Assembly (NCBI GenBank): GCA_045652425.1
Contig: JAZRUG010000018.1
Location: forward strand, 80,364-144,363
Length of the DNA stretch: 64,000 nucleotides
Direction of reading: 5' to 3'
Origin: RGIG1995 sp045652425
GTDB taxonomy: Bacteria > Bacillota > Clostridia > Oscillospirales > CAG-272
Shown: positions 34,253 through 42,586 of the stretch, piece by piece
Layout: every line of letters starts with the position of its first letter
Numbering within the stretch: position 1 is the stretch's first letter
Program-made: the position numbers and the translations under genes
The notes under the pieces: model-generated
Seen by the model: only the letters and a program-made list of their open reading frames with translations
Database searches by the model: none
What the model was told of the DNA's origin: nothing

Positions 34253-35251
34253 TTATTTTTCGTTAAAACTTATTGCATCGGGGAGAAGTTCAATTATTTT
34301 TTGTATTCCCACAACACAGCAATCAAGAGGATTTTGGGCAATTTTTACTTCGAATCCAAATAACTTGGAGTAATATTCTTGTATTCCGTCAATCAACGCT
34401 CCACCGCCCGAAAGTGTGAGTCCGTATTCGTAAATGTCAGCCGAAAGTTCGGGGTGCAGTTTTTCAAGCGTTGATTTAATGCAGTCGGTAATTTTTGAAA
34501 GCTGTTCTTCAATTGGTTCTTTAAGTTCGGTATTTTTCACATTTACCGTCAAAGGCAGACCGCTTACTGCATCGCGGCCGTATACTTCCTGTGTTTTTTC
34601 TTCGCCTGTTAATGAAAGAGTACCGAGTGTTCTTTTTAATTCTTCTGCATCGGTAAGTGTTACAATTAGGTTGTAAGTTCTCTTTAAGTATGCTGCGATT
34701 GCTTCGTCAATCTCGTCTCCGCCGACTCTTACGGAATTGCTTTGAATTATTCCGCCGAGGCTCATTACAGCAACATCGGTGGTTCCGCCGCCGATGTTAA
34801 CTATCATACTTCCTCTCGGCTCTTCTATGGGTAATCCTGCGCCCATTGCGGCTGCAAACGGAGAGGGAAGTATTGCAACGCTTCGCGCACCCGCTTCTGC
34901 AGATGCCTCTTCAAGCGCTCTTTTTTCAACTTCCGTAATGCTGTTTGATACTGTAAGTACAACGTTAGGTCTGTTTAAGCTGCCTTTGCCGGATGCTTTT
35001 GCGAAAAATCCGTGAAGCATAGCGACCGTTATATCAAACTCGGAAATAACGCCGTCCTTTATAGGCTTTACCGCTTTAACACCGGTGGGTTCTTTGCCTA
35101 TCATATTGTACGCATCTTCGCCGAGGGCTACAACGCGGCTTTTTTCTTCGTCTATTGCGATAACAGAGGGTTCTCTTACTACTATCCCTCTTCCTTTTCT
35201 GTATATATATGTATTTGATGTGCCAAGGTCAACTCCGATAATCCTTGCCAT
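34253..35251 (-). CDS. mreB: Rod shape-determining protein MreB
   Basis: 332 residues of the actin-like MreB family: IIGVDLGTSNTYIY (phosphate 1), AGARSVAILPSPFAAAMGAGLPI, VNIGGGTTDVAVMSLGG (phosphate 2), and LTLSGGGALIDGIQEY (adenosine motif). It forms membrane-associated filaments that organise side-wall synthesis. A second MreB is encoded at 58129. An RBS AGAGGTGT lies just before the ATG, and maf lies 16 bp upstream. Confidence 0.95.
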   Translation of the reverse strand: MARIIGVDLGTSNTYIYRKGRGIVVREPSVIAIDEEKSRVVALGEDAYNMIGKEPTGVKAVKPIKDGVISEFDITVAMLHGFFAKASGKGSLNRPNVVLTVSNSITEVEKRALEEASAEAGARSVAILPSPFAAAMGAGLPIEEPRGSMIVNIGGGTTDVAVMSLGGIIQSNSVRVGGDEIDEAIAAYLKRTYNLIVTLTDAEELKRTLGTLSLTGEEKTQEVYGRDAVSGLPLTVNVKNTELKEPIEEQLSKITDCIKSTLEKLHPELSADIYEYGLTLSGGGALIDGIQEYYSKLFGFEVKIAQNPLDCCVVGIQKIIELLPDAISFNEK

Positions 35252-35267
35252 TACTACACCTCTTTTT

Positions 35268-35864
35268 TTAGTTTAAGTCAAATAAATCTATTTTAAATTC
35301 ATCTAAAATCATATTCCGCAATTTGAGAACAGGCAGACCGACAACGTTGTTTATATCACCGCTGACGCTTTCAACAAAATATCCGCCCTTTTCCTGAATT
35401 CCGTACGAACCTGCTTTGTCTTTGTGTTCGCCGGTTTCAATATATCTTTCAATTTCTTTGTCGGTAATCTTTCTGAATTTTATTTTTGTTTTTTCACTGC
35501 TTGAAACGGTTTTGCCGTTATATATCGCGCATACGCCCGAATAAACGTAGTGGGTGGTATCGCTCATACTGCGAAGCATTTTTCTTGCATCATCGTCATC
35601 TTCGGGCTTACCGAGAATATCGCGCTTTAATGCAACAACTGTATCTGCCGCAATTATAAGAGCCTTATTATCCTTTATATCCTCAAAGCATCCTTTAGCT
35701 TTTGCTTTTGCAAGAAGTTCCACTTGTTTGCACGGTGATAGTCTTTTTATCTTGTCTTTTAAGCTGTTTTCGTCTACATCTCCGTCCCACAAGATATGCT
35801 CGATTTTCAGTTCGTCAAACATCTTACGTCTTCGGGGCGATTTTGAAGCTAATATTATTTTCAT
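35268..35864 (-). CDS. maf: Maf family nucleotide pyrophosphatase
   Basis: 198 residues starting at MKIILASKSPRRRKM, the signature Maf N-terminus (ASxSPRR). A longer start at 35906 would overlap the DUF4321 gene. AADTVV, KPEDDDDARKML, and GSYGIQEKGGYFVESVSGDINNVVGLP match the family. Maf proteins hydrolyse non-canonical or UTP/TTP-type nucleotides and are often encoded beside mreB. C-terminal residues about 180-198 are slightly extended. Confidence 0.92.
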   Translation of the reverse strand: MKIILASKSPRRRKMFDELKIEHILWDGDVDENSLKDKIKRLSPCKQVELLAKAKAKGCFEDIKDNKALIIAADTVVALKRDILGKPEDDDDARKMLRSMSDTTHYVYSGVCAIYNGKTVSSSEKTKIKFRKITDKEIERYIETGEHKDKAGSYGIQEKGGYFVESVSGDINNVVGLPVLKLRNMILDEFKIDLFDLN

Positions 35865-35880
35865 ATTACTTGTCCCTTTT

Positions 35881-36138
35881 TTAGCGTTTAAATATGTATT
35901 TTGCAACTATAAGGCACAGGGTAATACAAATTATTGTCGCAACGTTGAGGTTTATTGCCAAACCGAAAGTTAAATCGATTATACCAAGATTGAGAATGAG
36001 AGGATTCTCCATACCGAATACGAGTCCGTAAGATAGCCAGGAAAGTGCTCCTATATCCTTTGTGAAGGTTGCAAGCATCATGCCGAATACTATACCGCAT
36101 AAAACGGGAAAGCCCGTATATTTCCAAAATTTAACCAT
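35881..36138 (-). CDS. DUF4321 small membrane protein
   Basis: 85 residues with two or three hydrophobic spans (FPVLCGIVFGMMLA, the LNLGIIDLTFGLAINLNVATIICI region). The GALSWLSYGLVFG and LDL.FG.-like pattern fit the DUF4321 family that sits next to maf or mreB in Clostridia. Function unknown; context suggests envelope growth. RBS GGAGATTAA precedes the ATG. Confidence 0.8.
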   Translation of the reverse strand: MVKFWKYTGFPVLCGIVFGMMLATFTKDIGALSWLSYGLVFGMENPLILNLGIIDLTFGLAINLNVATIICITLCLIVAKYIFKR

Positions 36139-36153
36139 TTGTTTTTAATCTCC

Positions 36154-36408
36154 TTATTTGTTGGTTTTTAATGCTTCGATTTCCGCTTTAAGTTCTTCGT
36201 TTTCTTTGGCGAGTTTATTTCTTTCGTCAAGGTAATCAAGCGCACAAAGTAACAACGCCTCGTTCTTTTGACGTGTTGAAGAGGATATAACAAGGTCGCT
36301 GACTCTGTTTTCAAGAAGTCTGCCCAGTTTTCTTACATATTCGGGGTCATTTTCAGTTACTACGTTTATTCTGATTCCCGATACGACTAATGTTATTTTT
36401 TGTTTCAT
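36154..36408 (-). CDS. zapA: Cell division protein ZapA
   Basis: 84 residues: a ZapA head (KITLVVSGIRINVVTENDPEYVRKLGRLLENRV) followed by a helix and a coiled-coil tail (DERNKLAKENEELKAEIEALK). ZapA binds FtsZ and stabilises the Z ring. It is the first gene of the minus-strand elongation cluster, preceded by GCAGGAGAAAAAGC. Confidence 0.88.
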   Translation of the reverse strand: MKQKITLVVSGIRINVVTENDPEYVRKLGRLLENRVSDLVISSSTRQKNEALLLCALDYLDERNKLAKENEELKAEIEALKTNK

Positions 36409-36465
36409 TGCTTTTTCTCCTGCTTTTATTACTGCATTATTGCGTGAAAATAATGCGAAACCTAC

Positions 36466-36494
36466 TTGAAAAATGATAGAAAATATAATATAAT
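36466..36494 (+). promoter_or_regulatory. Promoter of proB-proA-nth
   Basis: TTGAAA (36466-36471), 17-bp spacer, TATAAT (36489-36494), in the divergent region with zapA. Confidence 0.7.
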
Positions 36495-36571
36495 ACTATT
36501 ATAATATATTTTTTATTAGATTAAAAGGGTTTTTTGAAAAAAATTATCATTTAGAGAAAGAATTATAGATT

Positions 36572-37366
36572 ATGGAAAGAGTAAAAAGTGCAAAAAGAAT
36601 AGTTGTGAAGGTGGGTTCTTCCACACTTACTTATGAAAACGGTAAGCTTAATTTGCAGAGAATTGAAAAAATGTGCCGTGTTCTCAGTGATTTGAAAAAT
36701 ACGGGCAGAGAAGTCGTTCTCGTATCTTCGGGCGCGGTAAGTGCAGGTATCGGGAAACTTAATCTTGAGCGCCGTCCCTCTTCTGTTGAGGAAAAACAGG
36801 CTTTGGCGGCTGTCGGACAAGGCGTTCTTATGATGATATACGAAAGATTTTTCGGCGATTACGGTCATACTGTAGCGCAGATTCTTTTAACGAGGGATAC
36901 GGTTACTAACGATATTCCCAGAACTAATGCCGAAAATACATTCGCAACCCTTTTAAAAATGGGATGTATTCCGATAGTAAACGAAAACGATACCGTTGCT
37001 TTTGATGAAATTAAATTCGGCGACAACGATACGCTTTCGGCTTACGTTTCCGTACTTGCGGGGGCAGATTTGCTTATAAACATGAGCGATACAGACGGTT
37101 TCTACGACAGCGATCCCAGAACTAATCCTAATGCCAAAATGCTCAAGAGGATTCCCAAAGTTGACGAGGCTCTTTATGCTTGTGCTGACGGGGCGGGTTC
37201 TGCAAGAGGTACGGGCGGAATGACCTCAAAACTCCACGCGGCTGAAATAGCTTGTGGAAACGGAATACCCATGATGATAGTAAGCGGAGAAGACTTCTCA
37301 ATACTTTACGATATGTTAAACGAGGGTATCCAGCACGGTTCATATTTTGAACCCTTTACAAAGTAA
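36572..37366 (+). CDS. proB: Glutamate 5-kinase
   Basis: 264 residues, the short ProB form with only the amino-acid kinase domain and no C-terminal PUA domain (full-length enzymes are about 370). VVKVGSSTL at the start, SSGAVSAGIGKL, NENDTVAFDEIKFGDNDTLSAYVS and GTGGMTSKLHAAEIACGNGIPMMI are all present. It phosphorylates glutamate in the first step of proline synthesis. It begins a three-gene operon with proA 14 bp downstream. Confidence 0.94.
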   Translation: MERVKSAKRIVVKVGSSTLTYENGKLNLQRIEKMCRVLSDLKNTGREVVLVSSGAVSAGIGKLNLERRPSSVEEKQALAAVGQGVLMMIYERFFGDYGHTVAQILLTRDTVTNDIPRTNAENTFATLLKMGCIPIVNENDTVAFDEIKFGDNDTLSAYVSVLAGADLLINMSDTDGFYDSDPRTNPNAKMLKRIPKVDEALYACADGAGSARGTGGMTSKLHAAEIACGNGIPMMIVSGEDFSILYDMLNEGIQHGSYFEPFTK

Positions 37367-37380
37367 AAAGAGGAAACGAT

Positions 37381-38643
37381 ATGGAATTTACAAAAGAAAT
37401 ATACGAATATATTGAACAGCTTTGCAAGTCCGTTAAGGCGGCTGAAGGTTCTATTGCCAATAGTTCACTCCCCCAGAGAAATAACGTTCTTGCACGTATT
37501 GCGCAAAAACTTCTCGACAATAAAGATGCTATCCTCGAAGCAAATGCAGTTGACGTTGCTAATGCTGAAAAGAACGGCGTTATTCCCACTATGGTGGACA
37601 GACTTACTCTTAACGAGAGCAGAATTAAGGGGATAAGCGACGCGTTGCTTGAGCTTGTCGGACTTAAAGACATTCTCGGTGGCGGCGACGTATGGACACG
37701 TCCCAACGGTATAGAAATAAAAAGAGTAAAAGTTCCGCTTGGTGTTGTTGCTATTATTTTTGAAGCTCGTCCCAACGTAACCGTTGATGCGGCTGCTCTT
37801 TGTATTAAAACGGGCAATGCAGTTGTTCTTCGCGGCGGTAAAGAGGCTATCAATACAAACAGAGTTTTTGTTTCTCTTATGAAAGAGGCTATGAAAGAAG
37901 AGGGAATATGTCCAGATGCTTTGGCTCTCGTTGACAACACATCGCGAGAGGGTGCATCAGTTCTTATGAGTATGCGTCAATATATCGACGTGCTTATTCC
38001 TCGCGGTGGCAAAGGTCTTATCAGAAGCGTTGTTGAAAATGCGGCGATGCCCGTTATTGAAACGGGTGCGGGAAACTGTCACCTTTATGTTGATAAGGCG
38101 GCTGATATAGATATGGCTGTTAATGTTGCTTCAAACGCGAAGAACCAGAGACCGTCTGTTTGTAACGCTATTGAGACGTTGCTCGTTCATTCGGCTGTTG
38201 CAGAAGAATTTTTGCCTAAGTTTGCCGAGATTTCAAAGCAGTTTAACCTTGAAATAAGAGGTTGTGAAAAAACAAGAAAAATACTTGACTTTGCTAAAGA
38301 GGCTACCGAAGAAGACTACGAGACAGAATATGACGATTATATAATTGCCGTTAAGGTCGTTGACAGTGTTGAAGAAGCGGTAGCACATATCAATAAATAC
38401 AACACCAAGCACAGCGAGGCTATAATTACGAACGATATAACAAACGCCGAATATTTCAAAAAGACGGTTGATGCAGCGGCTGTATACGTAAACGCATCGA
38501 CACGTTTTACTGATGGTAACGAGTTTGGGTTCGGTGCTGAAATAGGAATTTCAACCCAGAAGCTTCACGCGAGAGGTCCTATGGGACTTGAAGCGTTGAC
38601 TACGGTTAAATTTCTTATTTCGGGTAACGGTCAGATAAGATGA
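37381..38643 (+). CDS. proA: Gamma-glutamyl phosphate reductase
   Basis: 420 residues of the aldehyde dehydrogenase superfamily. EARPNVTVDAAALCIKTGNAVVLRGGKEA, then GAGNCHLYVD and the catalytic-Cys region QRPSVCNAIETLLVH, and VNASTRFTDGNEFGFGAEIGISTQKLHARGPMGLEALTT are ProA hallmarks. It reduces glutamyl phosphate to the semialdehyde using NADPH. The RBS is AGAGGAAACG; the stop overlaps nth by 4 bp. Confidence 0.96.
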   Translation: MEFTKEIYEYIEQLCKSVKAAEGSIANSSLPQRNNVLARIAQKLLDNKDAILEANAVDVANAEKNGVIPTMVDRLTLNESRIKGISDALLELVGLKDILGGGDVWTRPNGIEIKRVKVPLGVVAIIFEARPNVTVDAAALCIKTGNAVVLRGGKEAINTNRVFVSLMKEAMKEEGICPDALALVDNTSREGASVLMSMRQYIDVLIPRGGKGLIRSVVENAAMPVIETGAGNCHLYVDKAADIDMAVNVASNAKNQRPSVCNAIETLLVHSAVAEEFLPKFAEISKQFNLEIRGCEKTRKILDFAKEATEEDYETEYDDYIIAVKVVDSVEEAVAHINKYNTKHSEAIITNDITNAEYFKKTVDAAAVYVNASTRFTDGNEFGFGAEIGISTQKLHARGPMGLEALTTVKFLISGNGQIR

Positions 38644-39284
38644 CGAAAGATAAAAGGCTAAAACTTAAAGCTGTTGAGGTTGCAAACAGATTAAAAGAGC
38701 ATTATTCGTCGGAATGTGCTCTTGAATATCAGGGGGAACCCTGGAAATTGCTTGTTCTTGCAAGGCTATCGGCGCAGTGTACGGACAAAAGAGTAAATAT
38801 AGTTGCAATCCCTCTTTTTGAGGCTTTTCCTACCCTTGAAGCTATGGCAGAAAGTGATATAACGCGTCTTGAAGAAATAGTTAAGCCGTGCGGTCTGTAC
38901 CGAATGAAAGCGAAAGAGATAAAGCAAAGCTGTCAGATACTTGTTGAAAAGTTTGACAGCCGTGTTCCCGATACTATGGAAGAGCTGCTTGAACTTCCCG
39001 GTGTGGGCAGAAAGATAGCCAACCTTATTTTAGGCGATATATACGGTAAACCGGCGGTTGTTGCAGATACTCACTGTATACGCATATCGGGCAGACTTGG
39101 GTTTACCAATTCTGACGAAAAATCACCCGTAAAGGTCGAAATGGCTTTGAAAAAGTATCTTCCCGAGGAAGAACAATCGGATTTCTGCCACAGAATAGTT
39201 CAGTTCGGCAGAGAAGTATGCTCCGCGCGTTCGCCTAAATGCGATACGTGTTTTATGGCAGACCTGTGCGAAATGAAAAAATGA
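38640..39284 (+). CDS. nth: Endonuclease III
   Basis: 214 residues: helix-hairpin-helix LPGVGRKIANLIL with the catalytic Lys, then VADTHCIRI with the catalytic Asp, and a C-terminal 4Fe-4S motif C-x6-C-x2-C-x5-C (CSARSPKCDTCFMADLC). It removes oxidised pyrimidines from DNA. Length and motifs are standard. Coupling to proA by ATGA-type overlap is unrelated functionally. Confidence 0.96.
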   Translation: MTKDKRLKLKAVEVANRLKEHYSSECALEYQGEPWKLLVLARLSAQCTDKRVNIVAIPLFEAFPTLEAMAESDITRLEEIVKPCGLYRMKAKEIKQSCQILVEKFDSRVPDTMEELLELPGVGRKIANLILGDIYGKPAVVADTHCIRISGRLGFTNSDEKSPVKVEMALKKYLPEEEQSDFCHRIVQFGREVCSARSPKCDTCFMADLCEMKK

Positions 39285-39300
39285 TACAACTGAATAATTA

Positions 39301-39339
39301 AAAAGAGTTGATTTTACGTGGAATCGGCTCTTTTTTTGT
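39301..39339 (+). terminator. Terminator of proB-proA-nth
   Basis: Arms 39304-39313 (AGAGTTGATT) and 39322-39331 with two G-U pairs, then a run of T's. Confidence 0.85.
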
Positions 39340-39366
39340 TTATATATAAAGCGTTTTGTAAAGACG

Positions 39367-39472
39367 ACCTCATCCGTCACGTCGCGTATTGTATGGTAAT
39401 AACTGTTTATCTAATGGCGACGCTGATAAAAAAATGATTGTAATAGATTTTAAGCAGCGAGTCGGATGAGGT
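39367..39472. repeat. 106-bp relic bounded by ACCTCATCCG inverted repeats
   Basis: Perfect 10-bp inverted repeats (39367-39376 and 39463-39472) bound a gene-free stretch. The same CCTCATCC core marks the inner junctions of the DUF559 element near 52.7 and 53.1 kb and of its derivative at 55.1 kb. The rest of the 325-bp intergenic region holds the nth terminator and the minD promoter. Confidence 0.5.
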
Positions 39473-39535
39473 TGTTATGAAATGGTATAATTTGCTCAAA
39501 CTACAAAAAATCTTCTGTCTAACGCGTTTTGCGTA

Positions 39536-39565
39536 TTGACAAAAGTTTGTTTAATATGATATAAT
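39536..39565 (+). promoter_or_regulatory. Promoter of the minD-like operon
   Basis: Full-consensus TTGACA (39536-39541) and TATAAT (39560-39565) with an 18-bp spacer. Confidence 0.8.
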
Positions 39566-39609
39566 TAAACTACTATATCTATATTTTGTGGAAAAACGGG
39601 GGTGGACAA

Positions 39610-40395
39610 ATGTCGTGCAGAGTTATTACCGTTACCTCATTCAAGGGCGGTGTAGGTAAGTCCACCGTTGCAGCAAACCTTGCTCTCTCGTGGGCGATGT
39701 CAGGGAAAAAAACTTTACTTGTCGATTGTGATTTCCGTATGAGAAGCCTTGACGTATTGCTCGGTCTTGAAAATGAAATCGTACACGATTTAGGCGATGT
39801 TCTTTCGGGAAAAACCCCTCTTGAAAAGGCTGTTATCTCTTATAGAGGTAATGAAAAGTTGCTCTTTTTGCCGGCACCCTTTAATTGCAAAAGCGGAATA
39901 GACAAAAAGGCGTTTTCTGATATATTGGAAGAGGCAAAGGAAAAATATCAGCTTGGATATATTGTTCTCGATACTCCCGGAAGTTCGGGCGAGGAGTTTT
40001 CGGCGGCGGCATCTATAAGTGATACGGCATATATAATTGCTAATCATTCGTTTCCATCAATCAGGGCGGCGGAATGTACAGGCCGCGAACTTGAAGATGC
40101 GGGAATTTCCGACAGAAAACTTATAATAAATATGTTTGATACTTCGGGCAGAGACAGTGATAAAAAGCCGTCGGTTGTGGATATTATAGATAGAACGGCG
40201 TTGTGTCTCGGCGGTATAATCCCTTATGACCTGGGACTTGTTCTTATGCAGGATAAGGGGGAGCTTATCGACAAAGCACAGGGGCACAATATTTCAAAGG
40301 CGTTTACTAATATACGCCAAAGAACAGAGGGAAAGAATATCCCCTTGTTTACCGGATTCAAAGGAATAAACAGAAAAAAACTTTTAAATAATTAA
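39610..40395 (+). CDS. MinD/ParA-like P-loop ATPase
   Basis: 261 residues from ATG 39610, preceded by a G-rich RBS (GGGGGTGG). The deviant Walker A FKGGVGKST (11-19), LVDCDFRMRSLDVLLG (switch I region) and IVLDTPGSSGEE (Walker B) place it in the MinD/ParA class, and it is closest in layout to MinD, including the IIPYDLGLVLMQDKGEL region (MinD has IPxDxxVxxSxxxG). The C-terminus (FTGFKGINRKKLLNN) has basic and hydrophobic residues like a short membrane-targeting helix. No minC or minE is nearby. It may position division or another polar process. Confidence 0.85.
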   Translation: MSCRVITVTSFKGGVGKSTVAANLALSWAMSGKKTLLVDCDFRMRSLDVLLGLENEIVHDLGDVLSGKTPLEKAVISYRGNEKLLFLPAPFNCKSGIDKKAFSDILEEAKEKYQLGYIVLDTPGSSGEEFSAAASISDTAYIIANHSFPSIRAAECTGRELEDAGISDRKLIINMFDTSGRDSDKKPSVVDIIDRTALCLGGIIPYDLGLVLMQDKGELIDKAQGHNISKAFTNIRQRTEGKNIPLFTGFKGINRKKLLNN

Positions 40396-40442
40396 ATTAA
40401 AAAAACAGTTTTAAACCCTTATATATACAATAGGAGGAAAAA

Positions 40443-40847
40443 ATGCAGATTGCGATTATAGCAGGAGAAAAGAAAAAGGAATTGATGGCTCAGTTCTGTA
40501 TTGCTTATTGCGGAATACTGAGTAAGCACGAGCTTTTTGCTACGGGTACTACGGGTAAGTATATTTCAGATGCTACCGGACTTAACATCGAATGCCTTCT
40601 TTCAGGACAGCAAGGCGGTGCAGAACAGGTTGCATCACGTATATCCTATGACGAAATTGATATGCTCCTGTTTTTCAGAGATTCTGATTATAGTTTCGAA
40701 ACAGATAATAACCTCGTAAGACTTTGTGATATCCACAATGTTCCCTTGGCAACAAATATAGCTACGGCAGAGGTTCTCGTACGCGCTCTCGACAGAGGCG
40801 ACCTCGACTGGAGACAGATAGTTAACCCAAAATATGCTAAAAAATAA
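40443..40847 (+). CDS. Methylglyoxal synthase-fold protein lacking catalytic residues
   Basis: 134 residues closely following MgsA along its length: IAIIAGEKKKELM, ELFATGTTGKYISDATGL (phosphate loop), EIDMLLFFRD, VRLCDIHNVPLATNIATAEVLVRALDRGDLDW. However, the catalytic Asp of GGDQQ (Asp71 in E. coli) is Ala60 here (GGAEQ), and the segment with His98 and Asp101 (PLTAQPHEPD in Bacillus) is replaced by SDYSFETDNN. It is therefore unlikely to make methylglyoxal from dihydroxyacetone phosphate. It may bind a phosphometabolite as a regulator. It has AGGAGG as RBS and is probably co-transcribed with the MinD-like gene 47 bp upstream. Confidence 0.85.
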   Translation: MQIAIIAGEKKKELMAQFCIAYCGILSKHELFATGTTGKYISDATGLNIECLLSGQQGGAEQVASRISYDEIDMLLFFRDSDYSFETDNNLVRLCDIHNVPLATNIATAEVLVRALDRGDLDWRQIVNPKYAKK

Positions 40848-40895
40848 AGTTTTATTATAGATAAAAAAGCGTTTGATGAAAAAAATACAGTCATA

Positions 40896-41176
40896 TATAC
40901 CGCACAGAGAAACGGTGGTTGGTGAGAACCGTATGGGTATTTTGGTTGTTTTCCGTTTTCAGAGCTCAACTTCGGCGATGAACCGAAGAGGGTGCGCCCT
41001 TTACAGCGTGTTAGGGTAGATGTTTATGTGAAACAGTTACCCTATATAAGAGGCGCGTACTTTTGCGCAATATGGGTGGCACCGCGGAGCATTTCCGTCC
41101 CATTGGTTTTATGTTTTTTGAGTTTTTGTCGAATTACACTTAAAACTAATTTGGGTAATGGAAAGGCTTTTTTTGT
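40896..41176 (+). promoter_or_regulatory. Serine T-box leader of serS
   Basis: The T-box core GGGTGGCACCGCGG (41074-41087) pairs with TCCGTCCC (41094-41101) to form the antiterminator with the usual 7-nt bulge. Upstream lies a stem I region (GTGAGAACC; AAACGG with CCGTTT) and a CTTCGG/CCGAAG hairpin. Candidate specifier triplets just before it are AGC or TCA, both serine codons. A promoter TTGATG-17-TATACC (40873-40901) precedes it. I could not pair the terminator arm clearly; a T-run lies at about 41168-41174. Uncharged tRNA-Ser would turn on serS. Confidence 0.88.
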
Positions 41177-41216
41177 TTTTATTTTTGAAAATAATATATT
41201 TAGGAGATTATAGAAA

Positions 41217-42497
41217 ATGTTAGACATCAAATTTTTACGTGAAAATCCCGATGTGGTAAAGGAAAATATCAAGAAAAAGTTTCAGGACGATAAGCTTTCT
41301 CTTGTTGACGAAGTAATTGAACTTGACGTTCAGAACAGAGAAGCAAAGGCAAAGAGAGATTCTATCCGCGCTATGAGAAACACCGTAAGCAAGGAAATAG
41401 GTAAGCTTATGGCTCAAGGCAAGAGAGAAGAAGCTGAAGTTGCCAAAAAACAAGTTAGCGATGCTGCAAGCGAACTTGCTTCACTTGAAGAAAAAATCGA
41501 ACAGCTTGAAAATGATGTTAAGTCAAGAATGATGGTTATTCCCAATATCATTGACGACTCTGTTCCTGTAGGTAAGGATGACAGTGAAAACGTTGAAGTT
41601 GAACGTTTCGGTGAGCCTGTGGTTCCAGAATTTGAAGTGCCTTACCACGTAGACATTATGGAAAGACTTAACGGTATTGACCTTGACAGCGCAAGAAGAA
41701 CAAGCGGCAACGGCTTCTACTACCTCTGCGGCGATATTGCAAGACTTCATTCAGCTATTATTTCTTACGCTCGTGATTTTATGATTGACAAGGGCTTTAC
41801 CTACTATATTCCTCCCTTTATGATCAGAGGCGACGTTGTTACGGGCGTTATGAGTTTCTCTGAAATGGAAAATATGATGTATAAGATAGAGGGCGAAGAC
41901 CTTTACCTTATCGGTACGAGTGAGCACTCTATGGTTGGTAAGTTTATCAATACTATTACTGATGAAGCTGAATTGCCTAAAGCTATGACGAGTTATTCTC
42001 CTTGCTTCAGAAAAGAAGTTGGCGCCCATGGTATCGAAGAAAGAGGCGTTTACAGAATTCACCAGTTTGAAAAACAGGAAATGGTCGTTATCTGTAAGCC
42101 CGAAGAGAGCATGGATTGGTTCCACAAAATGTATTCATATACCGTTGAATTCTTCAGAAGCCTTGACATTCCCGTAAGAACTCTTGAATGTTGCTCGGGT
42201 GACCTTGCTGACCTTAAGGTTAAGAGCATTGACGTTGAGGCTTGGTCTCCCCGTCAGCAGAAGTATTTTGAAGTTGGAAGCTGTTCCAACCTAGGTGATG
42301 CTCAGGCAAGACGCCTTGGTATCAGAGTAAGAAGAAAAGAAAAGGATAACTACTACCCTCATACGCTTAACAATACGGTTGTTGCTCCCCCCAGGATGCT
42401 TATTGCATTCCTTGAAAATAACCTTCAGGAAGACGGAAGTATCCGTATTCCCGAACCTCTCCGTATGTATATGGGCGGTAAAGAAATCATCAAATAA
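41217..42497 (+). CDS. serS: Seryl-tRNA synthetase
   Basis: 426 residues: an N-terminal coiled-coil arm (about 30-105) that binds the long variable arm of tRNA-Ser, and a class II core with motif 2 (SPCFRKEVGAHGIEERGVYRIHQFEKQEM) and motif 3 (LNNTVVAPPRMLIAFLENNLQEDGSIRIPEPL). TSEHSMVG is the serine-binding TxE loop. It charges tRNA-Ser. The T-box leader directly upstream agrees with the assignment. RBS is TAGGAG. Confidence 0.97.
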   Translation: MLDIKFLRENPDVVKENIKKKFQDDKLSLVDEVIELDVQNREAKAKRDSIRAMRNTVSKEIGKLMAQGKREEAEVAKKQVSDAASELASLEEKIEQLENDVKSRMMVIPNIIDDSVPVGKDDSENVEVERFGEPVVPEFEVPYHVDIMERLNGIDLDSARRTSGNGFYYLCGDIARLHSAIISYARDFMIDKGFTYYIPPFMIRGDVVTGVMSFSEMENMMYKIEGEDLYLIGTSEHSMVGKFINTITDEAELPKAMTSYSPCFRKEVGAHGIEERGVYRIHQFEKQEMVVICKPEESMDWFHKMYSYTVEFFRSLDIPVRTLECCSGDLADLKVKSIDVEAWSPRQQKYFEVGSCSNLGDAQARRLGIRVRRKEKDNYYPHTLNNTVVAPPRMLIAFLENNLQEDGSIRIPEPLRMYMGGKEIIK

Positions 42498-42501
42498 TAA
42501 C

Positions 42502-42536
42502 AATATGGCATACAGGTAAAATCTGTATGCCATATT
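42502..42536. terminator. Hairpin between convergent serS and truB
   Basis: Perfect 14-bp arms 42502-42515 and 42523-42536 (AATATGGCATACAG). U-runs are weak on both sides, so it may act as a bidirectional terminator or stabilising hairpin. Confidence 0.65.
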
Positions 42537-42586
42537 ATCTTTGTGTGTAATTTAGAGAATGTGGGGTTCGCTTAAATTCTGTTCTT

